DNA from: Myxococcota bacterium
GTDB lineage: Bacteria; Myxococcota_C; UBA6777
Assembly: GCA_963169055.1 (NCBI GenBank)
Contig: CAUJFU010000381.1
Coordinates: forward strand, 1-5,061
Length of the DNA stretch: 5,061 nt
Direction: 5' to 3'
Shown here: one piece after another, positions 1 through 5,061 of the stretch
Layout: every line of letters starts with the position of its first letter
Numbering within the stretch: the stretch's first letter is position 1
Translations under genes and position numbers: made by a program
The notes under the pieces: generated by a model
What the model saw: the letters and a program-made list of their open reading frames with translations, nothing else
Databases searched by the model: none
Told to the model about the DNA's origin: nothing

Positions 1-1
1 G

Positions 2-1114
2 GATTGCAGCTTGGATCGCCCCTGCGATTGCCGCGACGGTGTCTGCTACCCCAACGGTGGAACCAAACCCACCCCAACCGATCCGCCCAAAACCCAATGT
101 TCTGCGGATAAAGATTGCACCACAGGCAAGATCTGCCTCTCGGGTACTTGCGCCGAAGGTTGCCGCGCCGATGCCGAATGCCCTCGCGGCCAAGTCTGTA
201 GCCAAAATCAGTGCCGCCAAGGATGCAACACTGACAACGATTGCAGCAACGGCCAACTCTGTATCCAAGGCGGCTGCAAAACCGACGCTTGCAAAACCGA
301 CGCAGACTGCAAACTCGGAACGATCTGCAAAACCGCCGGAACTCCTTGTGCCGAAGGTTGCCGCCGTGATGCCGATTGTGCCAACGGAAAAATCTGTGCC
401 AGCGGCGTGTGCAAAGAGCGCCTCCCCTCTTGTGCAAGCGATAAAGAATGCAAACTCGGACAGATCTGTGTTTCTAGCCAATGCGTCGATGGTTGCAATA
501 GCACCAACGATTGTCCTCGTGGTCAAGCCTGCACCAACGGAAAATGCGCCGCCACTCAATGTACCCGCGATGCCGACTGCGGTACCGGCAAGATCTGCGA
601 AGCCGGAACTTGCAAAACGGGCTGCCGTCGCAACGAAGACTGTGGTTCGAGCCAAGTCTGCGAAAATACACAGTGCAAAACCGCCCCTTGTACCTCTGAC
701 GCTGCTTGCGGAGCCGGACAATACTGCGACGCTGGAACTTGTAAAGCAGGCTGTACCTCTGACGCTGCTTGCGGAGCCGGCAAGTACTGCGATGCCACCA
801 CCAAAACCTGCAAAGAAGGTTGCACCTCCGATGCTGTTTGCGGAGCCGGTAAATACTGCGATGCCACCACCAAGTCCTGCAAATCGGGCTGTAGCTCAGA
901 TGCAGGTTGCCAATCGGGTGAAGTTTGCCGCCAAAATGCTTGTGTCAAATCTTGCCGCGCAAGCTGCGAATGCCCCACCGGCCAAGTTTGCGGACAAGAC
1001 TCGGTCTGCAAAGAAGCCCCCAAAAATGAACCCAAACTCGCTTGCAAAGCTGACTGCGACTGCCCCTCGGGCATAAAATGCGGCAGCGACGGCTTCTGCC
1101 AAACAGCCCCCTAA
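2..1114 (+). CDS. Cysteine-rich tandem-repeat protein, 5' partial
   Basis: The frame is open from the first base and ends at TAA 1112-1114, giving at least 370 residues. The first possible start in view (TTG at 11) is not convincing. No ribosome site precedes it, and the codons before it (Asp-Cys-Ser) continue the cysteine pattern, so the true start lies upstream. After a short Cys cluster (PCDCRDGVC) and a Pro/Thr linker there are 15 units of the form C-x5-C-x5-C-x4-C, often with CxxDxDC at the front and G two residues after the second Cys. The 367 residues after TTG hold 65 cysteines. The spacing implies small disulfide-knotted modules in an oxidising compartment, so a secreted or surface protein is inferred; any signal peptide is outside the window. 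Similar low-complexity Cys modules are known from myxobacterial secreted proteins and from animal Dickkopf/EB-like domains. I cannot assign a family or function. No membrane anchor or sorting signal is seen at the C-terminus. Confidence 0.85.
   Translation, partial: DCSLDRPCDCRDGVCYPNGGTKPTPTDPPKTQCSADKDCTTGKICLSGTCAEGCRADAECPRGQVCSQNQCRQGCNTDNDCSNGQLCIQGGCKTDACKTDADCKLGTICKTAGTPCAEGCRRDADCANGKICASGVCKERLPSCASDKECKLGQICVSSQCVDGCNSTNDCPRGQACTNGKCAATQCTRDADCGTGKICEAGTCKTGCRRNEDCGSSQVCENTQCKTAPCTSDAACGAGQYCDAGTCKAGCTSDAACGAGKYCDATTKTCKEGCTSDAVCGAGKYCDATTKSCKSGCSSDAGCQSGEVCRQNACVKSCRASCECPTGQVCGQDSVCKEAPKNEPKLACKADCDCPSGIKCGSDGFCQTAP
98..1099 (+). repeat. Array of 15 four-cysteine coding repeats
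   Basis: Fifteen units of about 22 codons lie head to tail, from the first Cys codon (TGT 98-100) to the last (TGC 1097-1099). Thirteen have four cysteines. Units 4, 11 and 12 carry a two-residue longer last loop. The last two units differ: they read C-x3-C-x-C-x5-C-x5-C or close to it, with five cysteines each, and look like a distinct C-terminal cap. Most units have diverged at the DNA level, so the array is mostly old, with a younger patch at units 10-12. This is a protein repeat and not a CRISPR or intergenic repeat. Confidence 0.85.
689..889 (+). repeat. Recently duplicated repeat units 10-12
   Basis: Three neighbouring units (689-751, 752-820, 821-889) are far more alike than the rest. 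A 29-base stretch at 689-717 recurs exactly at 752-780, and a 20-base stretch at 785-804 recurs exactly at 854-873. Unit sizes are 63, 69 and 69 bases, all multiples of three, so gain or loss of a unit keeps the frame. All three proteins begin CTSDA and continue CGAG. This pattern fits recent in-frame tandem duplication by slippage or unequal recombination. Confidence 0.8.
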
Positions 1115-1228
1115 TCCACTCCCCGACAGCCCATCTTTCCCTCCCCATCTTCCGCCCTTTTTACACCTTCGCCCCTTCTGCCTCCCCAAATCCTCTCTTC
1201 CAAACCGCCGTCTTCGTTTTCTTGATCA

Positions 1229-1317
1229 GTATAGGACTTACGCAGTTGGGTCGTTTTCGTGGGGTTTCACCCCAAACCCCACAAGGGACGGTCGCCCCTT
1301 GACCCCGTATCGGCGAA
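1229..1317. repeat. Palindromic block, possible dispersed repeat or mobile-element end
   Basis: GTGGGGTTT at 1259-1267 is the exact inverse complement of AAACCCCAC at 1274-1282, with a 6-base loop. Immediately after, CAAGGG 1282-1287 pairs with CCCTTG 1296-1301 around an 8-base loop. GGGGT 1261-1265 can also pair with ACCCC 1269-1273. The block is preceded by GTATAGGACTTACGCA at 1229-1244, a string that from memory resembles the edges of short repeats or transposon termini in other bacteria; I could not check this. No matching inverted copy of that string is seen elsewhere in the window, so this would be a single end or a solitary repeat. The outer limits are a guess. Confidence 0.4.
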
Positions 1318-1465
1318 ACGAGCACTGTTTTTCAAACCAACGACGCTCTCGCTTGGACGAGTGCGAACAATAGAGTGTTCCGCATCTTGGACGATGGGAT
1401 GCGCACCTTTTCGAGAAGCCCATCCATCCAAGAAGATCGTCGCTGATAGGATCGTTTTCCTGCGC

Positions 1466-1492
1466 TTGACAGGCGGGGGGGAGGGGATTAAT
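1466..1492 (+). promoter_or_regulatory. Candidate sigma-70-like promoter with G-tract spacer
   Basis: A perfect TTGACA (1466-1471) is followed 15 bases later by ATTAAT (1487-1492), which matches four of six positions of TATAAT. The spacer is almost pure G, with seven consecutive G at 1475-1481 and four more at 1483-1486. The spacer is two bases shorter than the usual optimum. If it is real, transcription would start near 1500, giving a leader of roughly 80 bases before the TolC-family gene. This rests on motif matching only, and the organism's consensus is unknown. Confidence 0.35.
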
Positions 1493-1571
1493 GTTGCACA
1501 CGTTTTTTTGAGTCCACCGACCGAAAACGATGCGGCGAGCGTGTCAAGAGCGATGTGGGTTGGATCACTGT

Positions 1572-1576
1572 GGAGA
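1572..1576 (+). promoter_or_regulatory. Ribosome binding site that decides the TolC-family start
   Basis: GGAGA lies six bases upstream of ATG 1583. Of the in-frame ATGs at 1553, 1577, 1583 and 1592, only 1583 has a purine-rich Shine-Dalgarno sequence at normal spacing. It is also the one that begins a typical signal peptide (MKRMRLFLW). ATG 1577 directly abuts the same GGAGA, which is too close. Confidence 0.65.
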
Positions 1577-1582
1577 ATGTGG

Positions 1583-3331
1583 ATGAAGCGGATGAGGTTG
1601 TTTTTGTGGATGTTTTTTGTAGCGGGCATCTTGTGGGGACGCCCAGCGATGGCGGAAGACGGCACAGCAAGATCGCCAAAAGACCGAGCACAGACGAGAT
1701 TTGCAAAGCAAGCAAAGCGCACGATCCATCGAAAGAAGCGAACCACCCGAGCGAAGCAACAGCGATACAACAAACGCCGCGTCATGCAAGATCGCACCCA
1801 GAGCAAAGCACGATGGTCCAAACGCCAACTTCGTCGGCGCTTGGCGTTGATCCTCAAAAAGCCCACACAGACGCCCAAAACAGGCCGAACACGCCGCTTT
1901 CAAATTAAGCCGACTCCTGCGATCTTGGCACAAGCACCCACGACCCCCCCCGTCCCGAAAGAGCTCACGGCGATCAAAAAGCCGCCCTTACGCCCACGCA
2001 CCGACACCAACGATCCCGAACTTGATCTCACCAAAGTGTACGAGATGGTTCGCAAAGACAACTTGGATCTCAAGATCTTGCGCGAACGGATGGTGCAAGC
2101 CGAACTGATCCGCTACAAAACATGGGCGATCTTGAAGCCCCAAGTCTCCGCCCAAGGCATCTATACACGCAACCAAGTCGAAGCCGCGTTCTCTTCAGGA
2201 GCTTCGTTTGGGCCGCTGCTCAAGCTCTTCGATGGCTTTCCTATCCCAGCCGAAACCAAAAAGCAACTCGAAGAGATGGCCAACGCCCCACCCACCATCA
2301 TCACCCCCATCGACCAATTGATCTTCCAACTCCAAATGAACTGGCAATTCTTTAACCTCCGCGCCATTCCGATCTTGCAAGCAGCCTATCTATCGGTGGA
2401 TCAGATCGCGGAGAGCCTCAAACAAGCACGCCGAGAGATCATGTTTGCAGCGACACGCGCTTACTATAGCGTCCTATTGACCGATGGTTTGGTCGATATC
2501 GCACGGCAGACGCTCCAAAACGCCGAAGAACGCTTGCAGATCGCCCAAGCCCGCTATCAGGCAGGAGTGACGCCATCCCTCACCGTCACCCGTGCGGAGC
2601 TGGATGTAGTCAGCGCACAACAACAACTGATCCAATCCGAAACAGGATTGCGCAATACCAAATTGGCGCTCGCCTTGTTGCTCAACCAACGCGATATGCG
2701 CTTCCGCCCCAAACGCCCCGCACCACCGCCCGATATGGCCGACGGACTCGATACATGGATGAGCCAAGCCAAACAACTCCGCGAAGAAGTCAAAGCCGCC
2801 CGTTTTGCCGTCCAAGTCGCCGAAAAAAACGTCACCGAAGTGTGGTTGCGCTACATCCCCACCATCGCCCTTGCAACCTCTCTGCGTGTCGGGAACTTCC
2901 GTTCATTTGGAACGGATCAAAATGCGACGTGGTCCATCACCTTGTCCGCGAGCCTCAACCTGTACGAAGGAGGCGCTCGCTACGCAGCCCTCCAAGAAAA
3001 CGAATCCAAACTGCGCGAAGCCCGGCTCAATCTCGCCAAAACCCACCGTCAAGTCGAAAACGAAGTCTCCACCTCCCTACTCGCCGTCAAAAATGCCCAA
3101 GCCTCCATCGAAACCGCACGACAACAAGTTGTGTTGGCCGAACGCAGCTACAACCTCACGGAAGAACGATACAAAACAGGCGTCGCCACCCCCCTCGAAG
3201 TCTCCGACGCCAACAACACCCTCAACTCCGCACGCATCAATCTCCTACGCGAAACCCTCAGCCTCGAAGTCGCCACTCTCTCTCTCAAACGTGCCATCGG
3301 CAGCTTTACCTTCCCTGATTTCAAAAAATGA
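1583..3331 (+). CDS. TolC-family outer-membrane efflux protein with basic N-terminal extension
   Basis: This 582-residue protein is a homologue of TolC/OprM-type outer-membrane factors, which form the trimeric exit duct of tripartite efflux pumps and type I secretion systems. Residues 1-24 are a signal peptide ending A-M-A before Glu25. There is no lipobox and no cysteine, so it is not a lipoprotein. Residues 30-109 are extremely basic, with about 32 Arg/Lys and two acidic residues, followed by a Pro/Thr-rich linker to about 145. Two OEP halves follow. The first is about 146-370, with the first strand region after W181 and the motif RYQAGVTPSL near Y325. The second is about 390-578, with strands after Y424 and the matching motif RYKTGVATPLEV near Y530. 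These paired motifs are diagnostic of the family. A longer frame is open back to 1259, but the ribosome site and signal peptide favour 1583. No adaptor or inner-membrane pump gene adjoins it, so the substrate is unknown. The family is about 430-480 aa in its usual mature form, so this one is long because of the extension. Confidence 0.9.
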   Translation: MKRMRLFLWMFFVAGILWGRPAMAEDGTARSPKDRAQTRFAKQAKRTIHRKKRTTRAKQQRYNKRRVMQDRTQSKARWSKRQLRRRLALILKKPTQTPKTGRTRRFQIKPTPAILAQAPTTPPVPKELTAIKKPPLRPRTDTNDPELDLTKVYEMVRKDNLDLKILRERMVQAELIRYKTWAILKPQVSAQGIYTRNQVEAAFSSGASFGPLLKLFDGFPIPAETKKQLEEMANAPPTIITPIDQLIFQLQMNWQFFNLRAIPILQAAYLSVDQIAESLKQARREIMFAATRAYYSVLLTDGLVDIARQTLQNAEERLQIAQARYQAGVTPSLTVTRAELDVVSAQQQLIQSETGLRNTKLALALLLNQRDMRFRPKRPAPPPDMADGLDTWMSQAKQLREEVKAARFAVQVAEKNVTEVWLRYIPTIALATSLRVGNFRSFGTDQNATWSITLSASLNLYEGGARYAALQENESKLREARLNLAKTHRQVENEVSTSLLAVKNAQASIETARQQVVLAERSYNLTEERYKTGVATPLEVSDANNTLNSARINLLRETLSLEVATLSLKRAIGSFTFPDFKK

Positions 3332-3373
3332 TCCCCCCGCCAAACAGACCGATACGCCGATGTCTTGGCTGTT

Positions 3374-5061
3374 TCAAATGGGTTCGGTTGGCAGCGCCCG
3401 CGCCTCGATCGCCTTTTGGATGACATCGCGCAGCCCTTCGTAGCGATACGGCTTTTGGATAAACCCTGCGAGGCCCTTTCCAGCGAAACGATTGGTTGCG
3501 GATTGCTCGTTGTATCCGCTAGAAAGGATTGTACACACACCGCTACGGATACGCCGCATCTCCCGAAAAGTTTCTTCGCCGTTGAGATGAGGCATCGTCA
3601 TATCCAACAAAACAAGGTCGATCTGATCGGCTTTTTGACGGAAGAGCTCGACAGCTTCCCGACCATCTGCGGCAGATATCACCGAAAATCCCATTTTTTC
3701 GAGCATCACACGCGCCAACGCCCGCACAGATTCTTCGTCGTCCACAACCAAAGCCAGTCCCGAAGTCCGCCATCCCACGGGCGACACAGGGGCGATGTGT
3801 GCATCCGCTCCTTGTTGGTGCGAGGCCGGAAACAGAACTTTCATGGTGGTACCTCTGCCCAACTCGCTGTACACCTTCACCGCTCCACGATGACCACGCA
3901 CGATGCCCAAGACTGCGGCAAGACCAAGCCCGCGCCCTGTGAACTTGGTTGTAAAGAAGGGATCGAAGATCTTGGCTTGTGTTTCGGGGGACATGCCGCA
4001 TCCGTTGTCCGAGACTTCGAGATAGACATACAACCCCTCCGCCAGATTTTCGTCGAGATAAGTCTCTGCAAAATAAGCCTTGTCGCAAAACATTATACCC
4101 GTACTGACCGCAATCACCCCGCTGCGATCGCCGATGGCTTCCGAGGCGTTGATCACAAGGTTCATCACGATCTGCCGAACCTGCGAAGCATCCGCCTCGA
4201 TCAATGGAAGGCCCGGGATAAACTCGTAGCGCAAGATGCACTTCTTGGAGATCGAGATCTCCAACAAACGCCCCATCTCTTCGATCAGTTTGGCCAGATC
4301 CATCGCCTTGACCACGAAACGGCCCTTGCCTGAATACGCAAGCATCTGCTGTGTCAATGCTGCCGCTTGACGGGCTCCCTTCACAACTTCTTCGATATAT
4401 CCATACACCGATGTTCCCGGCATCATCACACTCAGCGCAAGATCCGAATATCCCAAAATGCCCGTCAGTAGGTTATTAAAGTCATGCGCGATCCCCCCCG
4501 CCAAGATGCCGAGGCTTTCGAGTTTTTGCGCATGTTGCACTTGTCGCTCTAACTCCAATCGCCGTTTTTCGTCTTCGTGCCGCTCCGTCACATCACGCGA
4601 GATCCCCAATACACCGACGATCTCGTTTTCTTCGTTGAGTAGGGGAAATTTTTTGGTATCAAATATCCGTATCTTTCCGCGCACAGGTGCGGGATCATAG
4701 GGGTTGTGGACGCGTTTTCCTGACAGCGCTTCTCGATCGTCTTGCACGTAGCCTCGGATGCCGAGCGCAGGATCGCCTGCAATAAACTGGGCATCCCATC
4801 CCGCTTCTTCGTCTGTCATCCCACCGATCTCTTCGGGTTCTTTTCCGATGGTTGCCGCAAAACTGCGGTTAGAAAGCACGTTGAGCAGATTGCAATCCTT
4901 CACAAAGATCAAATCTTCCGAAGAATCGAGGATATTTTTCAGCAGCGTACTTTTTTGGTGAAGTTCTTCGCGGGCTTTCTTGCTTTGGGTGATATCTTGG
5001 ATGATCGCGATGTGTTGGCGGTGAAAGTCTTCTTTCTCCCACGCAGGAGAGATCGTCAGGC
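3374..5061 (-). CDS. Hybrid sensor histidine kinase (PAS-HisKA-HATPase-receiver), 5' partial
   Basis: The frame is open from the right edge to TGA at 3376-3374, giving 561 visible residues. TTG at 4912 lies inside a PAS domain and is not the start. Residues 1-33 are the tail of one PAS/PAC unit (IAIIQDITQSKKAREEL). A second PAS/PAC spans about 39-160, ending GISRDVTERHEDEKR. HisKA follows, with the phospho-acceptor His192 in GGIAHDFNNLLTGILGYSDL. HATPase motifs are the N box NLVINASEA (about 300-308), G1 DNGCGM (351-356), F box FDPFFTTK (365-372) and G2 GRGLGLA (376-382). A C-terminal receiver (about 436-556) keeps the acidic pair at 440-441, phospho-acceptor Asp486 in LLDMTMP, Ser in LSSGYNE and Lys536 in QKP. 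All catalytic residues are present, so it should be active: ATP-dependent His phosphorylation, then transfer to its own receiver. The HDFNN-type H box is that of NtrB-like kinases. No partner Hpt protein or regulator is in view. The signal is unknown; the visible part has no membrane segment. It converges on the TolC-family gene with a 42-base gap. Confidence 0.93.
   Translation of the reverse strand, partial: LTISPAWEKEDFHRQHIAIIQDITQSKKAREELHQKSTLLKNILDSSEDLIFVKDCNLLNVLSNRSFAATIGKEPEEIGGMTDEEAGWDAQFIAGDPALGIRGYVQDDREALSGKRVHNPYDPAPVRGKIRIFDTKKFPLLNEENEIVGVLGISRDVTERHEDEKRRLELERQVQHAQKLESLGILAGGIAHDFNNLLTGILGYSDLALSVMMPGTSVYGYIEEVVKGARQAAALTQQMLAYSGKGRFVVKAMDLAKLIEEMGRLLEISISKKCILRYEFIPGLPLIEADASQVRQIVMNLVINASEAIGDRSGVIAVSTGIMFCDKAYFAETYLDENLAEGLYVYLEVSDNGCGMSPETQAKIFDPFFTTKFTGRGLGLAAVLGIVRGHRGAVKVYSELGRGTTMKVLFPASHQQGADAHIAPVSPVGWRTSGLALVVDDEESVRALARVMLEKMGFSVISAADGREAVELFRQKADQIDLVLLDMTMPHLNGEETFREMRRIRSGVCTILSSGYNEQSATNRFAGKGLAGFIQKPYRYEGLRDVIQKAIEARALPTEPI

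Larger units (their letters stand above)
1115..1582. other. Non-coding region between the two + strand genes
   Basis: These 468 bases hold no gene I can support. Positions 1115-1220 are about 80% pyrimidine on the + strand (21 purines in 106 bases, by eye). From about 1229 to 1317 there is an inverted-repeat-rich block, listed separately. Two small hairpins follow at 1344-1365 (stem interrupted by one T-T mismatch, loop CTTGGA) and 1381-1403 (perfect 6-bp stem CGCATC/GATGCG). Both contain part of a nine-base direct repeat, CTTGGACGA, at 1352-1360 and 1386-1394. A candidate promoter sits at 1466-1492. The reading frame of the downstream gene is open back to 1259, but that stretch looks like non-coding sequence translated by chance. 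Confidence 0.7.

Noticed and set aside
556-1074. Antisense open frame of 172 codons over the cysteine array
   Set aside because: It mirrors the coding repeats (repetitive Gln/Ser/Leu/Pro) and shows no start signal or recognisable domain. The + strand cysteine pattern explains the stretch.
39-1076. Long open + strand frame of 345 codons overlapping the cysteine-rich gene
   Set aside because: It is a by-product of the repeat. Shifting the frequent TGC codons by one base gives Ala-type codons and few stops. The translation is low-complexity Ala/Pro/Lys with no domain.
98-1099. CRISPR-like array
   Set aside because: The spacing is near-regular, but the repeats are diverged coding units with no constant direct repeat separated by unique spacers.
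1238-1501. Antisense small ORF of 87 codons in the intergenic region
   Set aside because: It crosses the palindromic block and the promoter candidate, has no visible ribosome site and gives no recognisable protein. It may be annotated as hypothetical elsewhere only because the repeat is widespread.
1259-1582. N-terminal extension of the TolC-family gene to the first start in the open frame
   Set aside because: This would place the signal peptide more than 100 residues inside the protein and run through the palindromic block. ATG 1583 has a proper ribosome site and a signal peptide right after it.
1267-1933. Antisense and alternate-frame ORFs over the basic segment of the TolC-family gene
   Set aside because: I considered whether the basic segment was a misread frame. 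The in-frame signal peptide before it and the continuous OEP domain after it make the chosen frame the real one, and the alternatives lack domains.
3342-3374. AAACAG/CTGTTT inverted repeat between the convergent genes as a two-way terminator
   Set aside because: The 6-bp stem is AT-rich with a 21-base loop and no proper T-run on either strand, which is too weak to call.
3365-4333. Antisense + strand ORF of 322 codons opposite the kinase
   Set aside because: The opposite strand encodes complete HATPase and receiver motifs. The + strand translation shows no domain and is a shadow of that gene.

Overview
The window reads as a piece of a Gram-negative bacterial chromosome. An outer-membrane efflux protein and a large PAS-containing hybrid sensor kinase point to a didermal, signalling-rich bacterium. 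The long run of four-cysteine secreted repeats resembles proteins I associate with Myxococcota and related former deltaproteobacteria. That taxonomic guess is inference only; no rRNA or marker gene is present to test it. Base composition is moderately GC-rich and codon use looks similar in all three genes.

Layout: (1) Positions 2-1114, + strand, hold the 3' part of a gene for a cysteine-rich repeat protein with 15 tandem four-cysteine units. The gene enters the window from the left. (2) Positions 1115-1582 are non-coding. They hold a strongly pyrimidine-rich stretch, an inverted-repeat-rich block that looks like a dispersed repeat or an old mobile-element end, two small hairpins, and a candidate promoter with a G-tract in its spacer. 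(3) Positions 1583-3331, + strand, hold a complete TolC-family outer-membrane factor of 582 aa. It has a clear signal peptide and an unusual Arg/Lys-rich segment of about 80 residues before the channel domain. (4) After a 42-base convergent gap, positions 3374-5061, - strand, hold the 3' part of a hybrid histidine kinase (PAC tail, PAS/PAC, HisKA, HATPase, receiver). Its reading frame stays open to the right edge, so its start lies outside the window.

There is no evident shared operon. The cysteine-rich gene and the TolC gene point the same way but are separated by about 470 bases, and the kinase is convergent. No membrane-fusion protein or inner-membrane transporter for the TolC homologue is visible, so here it is an orphan. 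I see no CRISPR array, tRNA, rRNA or complete insertion sequence. The points most worth a second look are the basic extension of the TolC homologue, the G-tract promoter candidate in front of it, the palindromic block at about 1229-1317, and the recently duplicated units inside the cysteine array. None of these amounts to a demonstrated new system.
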